From CAYMLL01 sp964390645 (GTDB taxonomy: Bacteria > Planctomycetota > UBA8108), in assembly GCA_964390645.1 (NCBI GenBank), contig CAYMLL010000166.1, positions 1-16,493 on the forward strand: DNA of 16,493 nucleotides, read 5' to 3'. Under the pieces are notes generated by a model. The model was not told where the DNA came from and did no database searches. It saw nothing but the letters and a program-made list of their open reading frames with translations. The position numbers and the translations under genes were made by a program. Each line of letters begins with the position of its first letter. Position 1 is the stretch's first letter. Positions 8,102 to 16,493 of the stretch are shown piece by piece.

Positions 8102-9373
8102 GTGAATCATCCCCACTCATCCCGTCGTTCGTTTCTCACGAAATCTGCCGCCTTCGCAGGATCGAGTCCGCTGCTGGCCGGATGGCTGGGCGCTGAAGAG
8201 AAGGAAGCGCGAGCGCCGCTCTTCGCCTACGTGGGCACCTTCAGCTCCCCTCTCGGTGACGTCTTGCCGACACAAGTGGATCTCCCGCCCGGCAACGGCC
8301 GCGGTATCCACGTTTTCCGCGTGGATCGTGGCAGCGGCGCGATGAACGCGGCCGGCGTTTACGAGCTGGGAACGAGTCCGAGCTGCGTCGTATTGAATGA
8401 CGCGGGCACACGCCTGTATTCGTCCAACGAGACCGACCGCGTCGGCGGCAAGAAAGAGGGCTCGGTCAGCGCGTTCGAGGTGAGTCCCGTAGACGGTCAG
8501 CTGAAACTTCTCAACACCGTTTCTTCGGCCGGCGACGGCCCGACCTATGTGAGCATCCATCCAGGGAAACGCTTCCTCCTGGTGGCGAACTACTTCGGTG
8601 GATCCGTCGCTGTGCTGCCGATCTTGCCCGACGGTCGCCTGGGACAGGCGACGGACGTCAAGCACGACGAGGGGAAGATCGGTCCGACGGTGGCGACCCA
8701 TGCGCCCCCGGGCAGCTTCGCGTTCAGCGGGCACGATCGCACGCACGCGCACATGATCCAGGCCGATCGGTCGGGGCGCTTTGTGCTGCACGTGGATTTG
8801 GGCCTGGACAAGATCTTCATCTGGAAGTTCGACGGGAAAGCCGGCTCCCTGACACCGGGCGTGCAGCCGTCGGTCTCCCTCCCTCCCGGGGACGGGCCAC
8901 GGCATTTTTACTTCCATCCGAACGGGAGGTGGCTCTACTCGATCCAGGAGGAAGGCTCGACGATCGTGCTCTTCGACTACGATGCGAAGCGCGGGCGGCT
9001 GGCACCCAGACAGACGATCTCGACCCTGCCGCCGGGATTCGCGGGCAGCAACTTCTGCTCGGAGATTCTGGTCTCGTCTGACGGGCGCTTCGTCTATGCA
9101 GGCAACCGGCTGCACGACAGCATCGGGATTCTCGCTGTCGCGGCAGACGGGACTCTCACCTATGTAGGCGAAGAATGGACGCGCGGAAACTACCCGCGGA
9201 GCTTCAACTTCGACCCGAGCGGGGAGTTCTTGTACAGCTGCAATCAGCGCTGCGACAACCTCGCGACGTTCCGCGTGAATCGCGAGACCGGAGCTCTCGA
9301 CTTCACCGGCCACTACGTGCCGGTGGGGAACCCATCGAGCATCGTCTTCCTCGATCTCGCGAAGGATCCTTGA
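8102..9373 (+). CDS. Tat-exported lactonase-family beta-propeller (6-phosphogluconolactonase-like)
   Basis: The 423-residue protein belongs to the seven-bladed propeller lactonases (YbhE/Pgl type, PF10282). Its Tat signal is clear: SRRSFLTKSAAF with twin Arg8-Arg9, then a mildly hydrophobic stretch to residue 30. The propeller runs from about 38 (PLFAYVGTFSSP) to the end. Family marks are GDGPRHFYFHPNGRWLYSIQ, NYPRSFNFDPSGEFLYSCNQ, a following FRVNRETGAL, and VPVGNPSSIVF. The cytosolic relatives open 6-phosphogluconolactone. An exported member is unlikely to meet that substrate, so I infer hydrolysis of another sugar lactone or an unknown periplasmic role. The start is GTG, because an upstream in-frame TAG excludes a longer form and the Tat motif begins seven residues in. 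The next sulfatase begins four bases after the stop, so the two are almost certainly co-transcribed. Confidence 0.9.
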   Translation: MNHPHSSRRSFLTKSAAFAGSSPLLAGWLGAEEKEARAPLFAYVGTFSSPLGDVLPTQVDLPPGNGRGIHVFRVDRGSGAMNAAGVYELGTSPSCVVLNDAGTRLYSSNETDRVGGKKEGSVSAFEVSPVDGQLKLLNTVSSAGDGPTYVSIHPGKRFLLVANYFGGSVAVLPILPDGRLGQATDVKHDEGKIGPTVATHAPPGSFAFSGHDRTHAHMIQADRSGRFVLHVDLGLDKIFIWKFDGKAGSLTPGVQPSVSLPPGDGPRHFYFHPNGRWLYSIQEEGSTIVLFDYDAKRGRLAPRQTISTLPPGFAGSNFCSEILVSSDGRFVYAGNRLHDSIGILAVAADGTLTYVGEEWTRGNYPRSFNFDPSGEFLYSCNQRCDNLATFRVNRETGALDFTGHYVPVGNPSSIVFLDLAKDP

Positions 9374-9377
9374 ACCG

Positions 9378-10961
9378 ATGAGAGTCGGAGGACCTCGATC
9401 GAGAGGCAAGATTCACGCGACGTTCTCCATGCGGAGTCTCTTTCGCCCCGTCCTCTGCACGGTGGCGCTGGTGACGCTCTCGACATCTTCGCTGCACTCC
9501 CAGGCCAAAGAGGCGGCCGACATCGGTGGAACCGGAGAGAGCAGAAGGGGTGGCCGCGAGAGCCGCGAGGCGGTGGCGCTCCGGCGTCGCCCCAACTTGC
9601 TCTTTCTTCTCACGGACAATCAGCCCTGGCATGCGATGGGCTGCGCCGGGAATCGGATCATCCGGACTCCCAACATGGATCGTCTTGCTCGCGACGGCGT
9701 ACGTTTCACTCGGGCGTTTACCACGACGCCGATCTGCGGAGCCAGCCGGGCGAGTATTCTCACGGGGCTCTATCGCCGTCGTCACGGGTTCACGTTTCAC
9801 ACCGCGCCCTTGCGCAAGAGCCTGACGCGGCAATCGTACCCCGCGCTCCTGAAGCAGGTGGGATACCACACGGGTTTCATCGGCAAGTTCGGGATCGAGA
9901 GCGACCACCAGCTCCGCATCGAAGACGAAGAACAGAGTCTCGCCGAGATGTTCGATCACTTCGACAACTTCGAGCACTGGGGGCCCGACGGCTACTTCGT
10001 CAAGCAAGCCGACGGCAGCAAGAAACACCTCACCGAGGTGACGGCAGACAAGGCGCTCGAGTTCCTCGATCGTTGGAGGGACCTGCGACGCGAAGCGCCT
10101 TTTTGTCTGTCGGTGAGCTTCAACGCTCCGCACGCTCAAGACAACGCACCGCAGCAGTACTTCTGGCCGGCCTCGGTCGACCGACTCTACAGCGACGCGA
10201 AGATCCCCGTTCCCGAGACGGCAGCGCCGTCGTTTTTCGACTCACAGCCGCTGTTCCTGCGCACGAGCCTCAATCGGGAACGTTGGCGTTGGCGTTTCGA
10301 TACGGCGGAGAAATTTCAACGCATGAATCGAGGCATGTATCGGATGGTGAGTGGAGTCGACGAGGCGATCGGCCGTGTGCTGACGAAGGTCGGCGCGCTC
10401 GGAATGTCCGGTGAAACCGTGGTCGTCTTCGCGAGCGACAACGGGATGTTCTTCGGCGAACGAGGCCTTAGCGATTGCTGGCTTCTCTACGAGGACTCCA
10501 TTCGAGTTCCGTTGATCGTTCTTGATCCCAGGGCCGCTTCGTCGCGTCGCGGAGCTACGTCGAAACACCTGGTGCTGAACATCGATATCGCTCCGACTCT
10601 TCTCGAGATCGCGGGAGCGCCCGCCCCCGCGTCGCTTCAGGGAAGGAGCCTCGTGCCCCTGATAGAAGGGCGCAAAGTCGAATGGCGAACAGACTTCTTG
10701 TGCGAGCATCTCTTCGAGCACGAGAAGATCCCGCGGAGTGACGGAGTACGCTCGAATCGGTGGAAGTACATTCGATACTTCGACCAGAGCCCCGTCCACG
10801 AGGAGCTCTACGATCTCGAGCGAGACCCTCTCGAAACGCGCAACCTGGCTCGAGATCCCGATCACCGGGAGACGCTCGAACAGCTTCGCGTGCGCCGAAG
10901 GCAGCTGGTCGACCTCGTCCTCGAACGGAAATCTCCGCCGTCGCGTTCGAGCGACGGTTAG
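9378..10961 (+). CDS. Exported sulfatase-family protein with altered active site
   Basis: The 527-residue product follows the lactonase by four bases, with GAAGGA eleven bases before ATG 9378. An alternative start at ATG 9429 (MRSLFRPVLCTVALVTL) gives a tidier signal peptide but lacks a nearby ribosome binding site. The sulfatase fold begins at RPNLLFLLTDNQ, with Asp80-Asn81 where the first enzyme has Asp-Asp. The formylglycine motif is Cys120-Gly-Ala-Ser-Arg124, which fits C-X-(P/A)-X-R. Lys170 is kept in IGKFG, but the His of the usual GKWH is absent. APH with His252 and SDNG with Asp354-Asn355 are kept. GERG replaces GEHG, and Cys367 (SDCWLLYEDSIRVP) stands where sulfatases such as the one at 5549 have the active-site Lys. 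The C-terminal tail (GVRSNRWKYIRYF, ELYDLERDPLET) is typical. It is either an S1 subfamily with its own chemistry or a weakened enzyme. Substrate unknown. Confidence 0.88.
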   Translation: MRVGGPRSRGKIHATFSMRSLFRPVLCTVALVTLSTSSLHSQAKEAADIGGTGESRRGGRESREAVALRRRPNLLFLLTDNQPWHAMGCAGNRIIRTPNMDRLARDGVRFTRAFTTTPICGASRASILTGLYRRRHGFTFHTAPLRKSLTRQSYPALLKQVGYHTGFIGKFGIESDHQLRIEDEEQSLAEMFDHFDNFEHWGPDGYFVKQADGSKKHLTEVTADKALEFLDRWRDLRREAPFCLSVSFNAPHAQDNAPQQYFWPASVDRLYSDAKIPVPETAAPSFFDSQPLFLRTSLNRERWRWRFDTAEKFQRMNRGMYRMVSGVDEAIGRVLTKVGALGMSGETVVVFASDNGMFFGERGLSDCWLLYEDSIRVPLIVLDPRAASSRRGATSKHLVLNIDIAPTLLEIAGAPAPASLQGRSLVPLIEGRKVEWRTDFLCEHLFEHEKIPRSDGVRSNRWKYIRYFDQSPVHEELYDLERDPLETRNLARDPDHRETLEQLRVRRRQLVDLVLERKSPPSRSSDG

Positions 10962-11300
10962 ACCGCGACCGACATGCTGCTACGAATCTGCCATGCGGAT
11001 CTTCCGGCTATGGATCGTCCTCCTCCTCCCTCGTGACGTCCTGTCTCTGCCCTCGGTGTCCGAATCGTCGTTCCGGAGGCCGGTGACCCCGAGCAACACC
11101 TGTGGCTGGGTATCGTGCTGGTAGCTACTGAGCTCTCGCTCGTAACCGAGCTGTCCGTCACTCGGCCTTGTAGGCCGGATGAACCAGACTGGACCTCACA
11201 GCAGGAATGCAATCGGCCCCGCACGAACGGTTCGCAGCGCCCGGATGATACGGCACTTCCGGCGGGGACGATTCATGCACCAGCGCCTCTCTTTCTCCGG

Positions 11301-11324
11301 GAGCTCGGGACGAGTCCCGAGCTC
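11301..11324 (+). repeat. Perfect 10-bp hairpin in the leader of the thioredoxin fusion gene
   Basis: GAGCTCGGGA and TCCCGAGCTC are exact reverse complements around the loop CGAG. No T-run follows, so it is not an intrinsic terminator by itself. It lies about 50 bp before the terminator at 11376. Confidence 0.6.
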
Positions 11325-11375
11325 AGACAGCGCAGCCGTCGCAGTCCGTTTTCCGCCAGCGGAGCGCGCCTCGCC

Positions 11376-11401
11376 GGCGGCAGCGCCGCCTTTTTCTCTT
11401 T
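11376..11401 (+). terminator. Rho-independent terminator (plus strand)
   Basis: GGCGGC (11376-11381), loop AGC, GCCGCC (11385-11390), then the T-rich tract TTTTTCTCTTT (11391-11401). It stands 415 bp after the second sulfatase and 103 bp before the thioredoxin fusion start. It either ends the upstream transcript or acts as an attenuator in the leader of the downstream gene. Confidence 0.7.
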
Positions 11402-11504
11402 GAAACTCACCCCGGCCGTATCAATCTGGATTTCTTCGGAGGGCCACCTTTCTACTGCGGCCAGCAGGTGGAACAGGAGCCGTCTTACAGGAAAGCCGGG
11501 GTCG

Positions 11505-14147
11505 ATGATGCCCATCAGATGCTGCCTTGTCTGCGTTTCGCTCCTGGTCTTCGTTCAGCCCGGTCTTCGCGCGACTGCCACTGCGGAAGATGACGAGTGG
11601 ACCCACGCCGAGGCGATCGACGAGATCGACGCCCTCGTGGTCATCGAGCGCTTGCGACGGAGCAATCCCGCTGACCGTATGGCGCGGGTCAAGGCCTGGC
11701 TGAAGAGGGTCGAGAGCAGCGGCCTCGATCTCGGCAAGGACGCTTACGTCAAGGCCTTCGCGCTCTACTTGGTCACCAAGAAGGAGGAGGGGCCGAGCGC
11801 CCGGCCGACCCCCTCGATCGAGTGTCTGGTGAAGCACATTCTCGAGCGCGGGGGGTTGCCGGATGAAGCCGGCAAGAAGTACGGCGGCTGGATCGACAGG
11901 ATCCTGCCGTCGGCGATCGACGAGGCGCTCGAGCGCAAGGAGCACGCGAAGGTCAAGAAGCTACTCGCGGTGCTCGCGAGGCACGGCGGACGGGGGGCCT
12001 ACGGCGTCTATTCCGGATTCGGCGTCCCGCGCCGGAGGCGCCCCGCCCCCGGGGTTTTCTTCTTCCTGCCCTATGCCGGTGTCACCATGGCCCTGGCCGA
12101 CGAGAGCCTCGACGCGGCCATGAAGGGGAAGCTGCTGAAGTACCTCTACTCGGGAGATCCGCAGAACGCTCCGGCAGGGCGCGTCAGCGGGCGGAGGCGG
12201 TCAGCAGGCTCCCGCAGCGCGGTCGGGGAAGGCGCCGGAGCTCGTGTTCCCTTTGTGGAGTTTTCGGGCAAGACGCTCGACGGAAAGGAGATCTCGGTAA
12301 GGGATTTTCGCGGCAAGGTCCTGCTGATCGACTTCTGGTCGACCTGGTGTGGCCCCTGCATGCGCGAGATGCCGAACGTCGTGGCGGTCTACGAGGAGTT
12401 CAAGGACAAGGGCTTCGAGATTCTCGGTGTCAGCCTGGACCATCCCGGAAACGGCGACGAGGTTCGCGACGTGATGAAGAAGACGGGAATGGAGTGGCCG
12501 CAGATCTACGAGGGGCTGGGCTGGAAGACCCGGCCGGTGGTCCTCAACAACATCCGCAGCATTCCGTTCACCTTTCTTCTCGATCGGCAAGGGAAGGTCC
12601 GCTACACGAAGCTGCGGGGCAAAGCTCTCGGTCAGCGAGTCGCGGAGCTGCTATCGGGGAAGGCCGTCGCCCGGCCCCCTGAGAAGCTCACGGAGGACCG
12701 ACGGGCCTTGAACGAGATCGAGGAGCAGCTCGGCGTTCGCAGGACGGGAAACTTGATCTTCTGCAAGAAGAGCGATGAGGGCATCGAGAAGCTGGACGCC
12801 TTCCTGGCGAAATTCAAGGACTCGCCGCTGCGTGAGACGGTGCTCTACCTGAAGGCCATCAGCCTGTGGGGCCTGAGTCGCTACAGCGAGGCCGCGCCGG
12901 TCTACTACGAGTTCCTGCAGAGCTGGCCCGACAGCGACTTCGCGAGAATCGCCCGTATCCGCGAAGGCGCCGCCTTGCTGTTCTCCGGTCAGCCGGAGAG
13001 GGCCCTCCCCAAGCTGAAGGCGCTGCAGAAGCGCTATCCGGATCAGCCCGAAGGTTACGCCCGTGAGCTGGCCTCGGCCCTCGTGCGTTGCGGGAAGTTC
13101 GAGGAGGCGAGGCGCTTCATGGACGAGGTCGAGAGGGTGATGACCGCTGCCGGCAAGAGCCGCTTCCTGCCGCGGCTGCAGTCGCAGTTCGAGAAGCTCC
13201 GGCTCGTCGGATCGAAGCTCCAGGACTTCGAGGTCCGGGAGCATCGCAGCGCCAAGATGCTCGGCCCTGCGAGCTTCGCGGGCAAGGTGGTCCTCGTCGA
13301 TTTCTGGGCCACCTGGTGTCGTCCCTGCGTCGCTGAGCTGCCGCACCTGAAGGCGACGTACTCGAAGTACAGGAAGAAGGGCTTCGAAATCTTCGCCGTC
13401 AGCCTCGACAGCGACAGGGAGAGACTCGACAAGAGGATCGACGATGAAGGCATGGAGTGGCTCCACTACTTCGACGGGAAGAAGTGGAGGAACAAGCTGG
13501 CCGTCCTCTTCGACATCCACAGCATTCCTGCCAGCCTGTTGATCGACCGGCAGGGAGTTATCCAGGCGGTGAACCTGCGCGGCGCCGCTGTCGAGAGCTG
13601 GGTGGAGCAGCTGATCGAAGGGAAGAAGGGCGCGCCTCCCGCCCTTGCGCGGAGCCGTCCCCGTGTTCTCCCCGGCGGGGCAAGGAGGCCCGCCGCAGCG
13701 CCTCCGCTGAGCCTGAAGGCCAGCAGCACCGAACGGCTGCTCACTCTCGACGTGGAAGTGCAAAGTCCCTGGCACGTTTATGGCGAGGCAGGGAAGGACG
13801 GTCAGCCTCTGAGGGTCGAGTTCCTCGAAGGGTCAAGCTTCTCCGGGGCGGCTGAACTGCAGCTGCCGGCCGGCAAGGCAGGGGCGCTCGGGGGAAGGTT
13901 CCGCATCACCGTCGCGCTGAAGAGAACCGGAGAGGGCGACAAGGTTCTCGCTGAACTCATCTACCAGGCGTGCAATTCCGACGTCTGCCTGCCTCCGAAG
14001 AGGATCCGTATCGAGGCGAAGGCGGTGAACGGGAAGCGGAGACTGCTGAAGGCTCCGATCGAGAACGACACGAATCCGAAGCAGCCGCTCCTCTGCATCC
14101 CGCAGCGGCCCCCCAACGCCCCTCTCGTCGAGCCTTCCTCGGAGTAA
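11505..14147 (+). CDS. Exported TlpA-repeat-TlpA-DsbD-alpha thiol-disulfide fusion protein
   Basis: An 880-residue exported redox protein. Residues 1-25 form a signal peptide (MMPIRCCLVCVSLLVFVQPG). Residues 30-240 are helical and unassigned. A TlpA/ResA-type thioredoxin domain spans about 247-385, with active site WCGPC at 281-285 and cis-Pro in IRSIPFTFLLD (Pro354). Residues 415-570 read as TPR-like helical pairs (LYLKAISLWGLSRYSEAAPV, ALPKLKALQKRYPDQPEGYA). A second TlpA-type domain spans about 570-707, with WCRPC at 604-608 and cis-Pro675 in IHSIPASLLID. Residues 735-842 resemble the DsbD N-terminal (alpha) domain: SPWHVYGE, then LIYQACNSDVCLPPKRI, with Cys823 and Cys828 as the likely redox pair. 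All three Cys pairs appear intact. It probably handles thiol-disulfide exchange or reduction of partner proteins in the periplasm. The start is one of the paired ATGs at 11505 and 11508; an AGGA lies about twelve bases upstream. The membrane half of DsbD is absent here. Confidence 0.9.
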   Translation: MMPIRCCLVCVSLLVFVQPGLRATATAEDDEWTHAEAIDEIDALVVIERLRRSNPADRMARVKAWLKRVESSGLDLGKDAYVKAFALYLVTKKEEGPSARPTPSIECLVKHILERGGLPDEAGKKYGGWIDRILPSAIDEALERKEHAKVKKLLAVLARHGGRGAYGVYSGFGVPRRRRPAPGVFFFLPYAGVTMALADESLDAAMKGKLLKYLYSGDPQNAPAGRVSGRRRSAGSRSAVGEGAGARVPFVEFSGKTLDGKEISVRDFRGKVLLIDFWSTWCGPCMREMPNVVAVYEEFKDKGFEILGVSLDHPGNGDEVRDVMKKTGMEWPQIYEGLGWKTRPVVLNNIRSIPFTFLLDRQGKVRYTKLRGKALGQRVAELLSGKAVARPPEKLTEDRRALNEIEEQLGVRRTGNLIFCKKSDEGIEKLDAFLAKFKDSPLRETVLYLKAISLWGLSRYSEAAPVYYEFLQSWPDSDFARIARIREGAALLFSGQPERALPKLKALQKRYPDQPEGYARELASALVRCGKFEEARRFMDEVERVMTAAGKSRFLPRLQSQFEKLRLVGSKLQDFEVREHRSAKMLGPASFAGKVVLVDFWATWCRPCVAELPHLKATYSKYRKKGFEIFAVSLDSDRERLDKRIDDEGMEWLHYFDGKKWRNKLAVLFDIHSIPASLLIDRQGVIQAVNLRGAAVESWVEQLIEGKKGAPPALARSRPRVLPGGARRPAAAPPLSLKASSTERLLTLDVEVQSPWHVYGEAGKDGQPLRVEFLEGSSFSGAAELQLPAGKAGALGGRFRITVALKRTGEGDKVLAELIYQACNSDVCLPPKRIRIEAKAVNGKRRLLKAPIENDTNPKQPLLCIPQRPPNAPLVEPSSE

Positions 14148-14286
14148 CGCCGACGGTCTCCGTCGCGTCAGGACGGTCGGCTCCTTCCCGGAGCGGCAAT
14201 CCGGGACGCCTCTGCCCGAATGCGTCCGGTTTCCGCCGGCTTCGCGTCCTTGACGGAGCCTGTCCGGGGACTGTCCGTGAGCGGGT

Positions 14287-14292
14287 GAGGTG
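14287..14292 (+). promoter_or_regulatory. Ribosome binding site GAGGTG before ATG 14299
   Basis: GAGGTG sits six bases before ATG 14299, which opens directly into a signal peptide. It favours this start over the GTG at 14290, which overlaps the site. Confidence 0.5.
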
Positions 14293-14298
14293 AAGTCG

Positions 14299-14853
14299 AT
14301 GAAGTCAGCTCGGAGCGCCCTCTTCCTTGCCGCCTTGCTCTTGCCTGCGCCCGCGCATCTGGAGCCGCCGATGCACGGCTTTCTCCGTGCCGACGCCAAC
14401 ACGGATGGCAGGGGCGACGTCAGCGACGCGGTCTACACCTTCGAGTGGCTCTTTCTGGGCTCCGAGACATGGCAGGGACCACATCACGGCACTTGCGATG
14501 GACCGGTATCACATGTGCCCCGAGAACGCCGCATGAGATGCCGGGCCTACCACACAGAAACTCGGGATGCTCCTGCCTCCCAGGAACTCCTCCAGGAGCG
14601 TTCTTCGCGCCGGCTCCTTCCTGGAACCGCGGATACCGGTTTCCTGGATGATCTCGAGAACCGTCTCGTTCGATCCTTCTTCCACCTTCCGGGGCGATTC
14701 ATGCACCAACGCCGAATCGATCTACCTCCCCTGCTGCCGTGGCTCACCGAGACGGCAGGAGGTCCAAGAAAAAGAAAGGTGCGACTCTCGCGATCGAGTC
14801 GCACCTTTCTTCGAGGCGGAGGTGGGTGCCTACCGAATACTCACCTCCTGTGA
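14299..14853 (+). CDS. Short secreted ORF with one dockerin-like repeat, probably truncated or frameshifted
   Basis: From ATG 14299 residues 1-19 are a signal peptide (MKSARSALFLAALLLPAPA). Residues 30-54 form one EF-hand/dockerin-like unit: RADANTDGRGDVSDAVYTFE, then WLFLG, with Asp32, Asn34, Asp36 and Asp40 as possible calcium ligands. Planctomycete proteins usually carry two or more such units, ending in FLFLG or similar. After about residue 60 the reading turns Arg-, His- and Ser-rich with no domain and poorer third-position GC, so I believe the frame is lost or the gene is truncated and the rest of the ORF (to 14853) is not meaningful protein. It begins 151 bp after the thioredoxin gene. 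The part after 14480 holds no other gene I can support. An antisense ORF at 14509-14709 reads plausibly but is unidentified. Confidence 0.45.
   Translation: MKSARSALFLAALLLPAPAHLEPPMHGFLRADANTDGRGDVSDAVYTFEWLFLGSETWQGPHHGTCDGPVSHVPRERRMRCRAYHTETRDAPASQELLQERSSRRLLPGTADTGFLDDLENRLVRSFFHLPGRFMHQRRIDLPPLLPWLTETAGGPRKRKVRLSRSSRTFLRGGGGCLPNTHLL
14772..14811. terminator. Bidirectional intrinsic terminator between convergent genes
   Basis: A perfect 16-bp stem: AAGAAAGGTGCGACTC (14772-14787) and its exact reverse complement at 14796-14811, with an eight-base loop TCGCGATC. The left arm is preceded by an A-rich run (AAGAAA) that becomes a U-rich tract on minus-strand transcripts, and the right arm ends in CTTTCTT for plus-strand transcripts. 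It lies between the plus-strand dockerin-like ORF and the minus-strand gene ending at 14967, where a shared terminator is expected. It falls inside the distal, probably untranslated part of the dockerin-like ORF. Confidence 0.8.
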
Positions 14854-14966
14854 CGCCTCGATGGCGTCGGGGACCCGGGGCTCAAGGCAAGGGGCCCCGG
14901 GGGTCGGAATTGCGGGCAGCAGACCGTCTCGAGGAACTCCGAGACGATCACGCCCTGTGACGTCGT

Positions 14967-16493
<1,527 letters not shown>

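Larger units (their letters stand above)
10962..11504. other. 543-bp gene-free stretch with hairpins
   Basis: The frame of the thioredoxin fusion is open back to 11115, but the residues before 11505 are low-complexity and Arg/Ser-rich and precede an internal signal peptide, so they are unlikely to be translated. A possible signal-peptide-like ORF at 10993 (MRIFRLWIVLLLPRDVLSLP) ends after 44 codons and has no recognisable product. The stretch holds the perfect hairpin at 11301-11324 and the intrinsic terminator at 11376-11401. It probably contains the end of the lactonase-sulfatase transcript and the leader of the thioredoxin gene. Confidence 0.55.

Noticed and set aside
8117..9409. A 430-residue minus-strand ORF opposite the lactonase
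   Set aside because: It mirrors the lactonase codons; the plus strand has a Tat signal and propeller repeats.
10993..11124. Short ORF with a hydrophobic start (MRIFRLWIVLLL)
   Set aside because: It ends after 44 codons, has no ribosome binding site and no recognisable body in any frame.
11269..11287. CGATTCATGCACCA plus CGCC also found at 14695-14713, as a dispersed repeat
   Set aside because: A 14-base exact match is expected by chance about this often in 16 kb; the flanks align only loosely.
11115..11504. 130-residue N-terminal extension of the thioredoxin fusion
   Set aside because: It is Ser/Arg/Pro-rich, spans a terminator and hairpin, and precedes a clear internal signal peptide.
12651..13775. 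A 374-residue minus-strand ORF opposite the thioredoxin fusion
   Set aside because: Antisense shadow; the plus strand has two thioredoxin active sites in frame.
14871..14905. GC-rich inverted repeat (GACCCGGGG with CCCCGGGGGTC) as a second terminator
   Set aside because: The pairing is imperfect and no T-run follows on either strand; the 14772 hairpin explains termination better.

Overview
The window looks like a piece of a GC-rich chromosome from an uncultivated member of the Planctomycetota or a close relative in the PVC group. This rests on gene content, not on a marker gene: a DUF6288-type protein, a GQSN-type SGNH acetylesterase, two exported type I sulfatases, a Tat-exported lactonase-type beta-propeller, a TlpA-type thioredoxin fusion, a dockerin-like repeat with the WLFLG ending common in planctomycetes, and a large Ala-Pro-rich secreted protein. 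No rRNA, tRNA, CRISPR array, regulator or transporter was seen.

Left arm (1-7108, all plus strand, closely spaced): the 3' part of a DUF6288-like gene cut by the window edge; a SASA-family (sialate O-acetylesterase-like) gene; a small secreted-protein gene; and a type I sulfatase with a complete active site. The first two share the same C-terminal module. Two adjacent genes carry lesions. The SASA gene has an in-frame TAA inside the shared module, and the homologous protein continues in the same frame for 69 sense codons. The small gene has its signal peptide in a different frame from its body. Together the genes suggest de-acetylation and de-sulfation of a decorated polysaccharide outside the cytoplasm, in a locus that is partly decaying or contains assembly errors.

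Middle (7109-8101): about 1 kb without an intact gene. On the minus strand it holds the N-terminal helix-turn-helix remnant of a transposase, broken by a frameshift. Next come a Tat-exported lactonase-family propeller (8102-9373) and, four bases later, a second sulfatase (9378-10961) that lacks several canonical active-site residues.

Right arm: a gene-free 543-bp stretch (10962-11504) contains a perfect hairpin and a textbook intrinsic terminator about 100 bp before the next start. It is followed by an 880-residue exported protein with the order TlpA-thioredoxin, helical repeats, TlpA-thioredoxin, DsbD-alpha-like domain. Then comes a short signal-peptide plus dockerin-like ORF that seems to lose its reading frame. 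A near-perfect bidirectional terminator lies between this and the convergent minus-strand gene (14967 to beyond the right edge). That gene encodes an Ala-Pro-rich secreted protein with two tandem copies of a domain marked by FD-hydrophobic-hydrophobic-VRPI-hydrophobic-G.

Family names come from motif recognition by eye. No database search was run.
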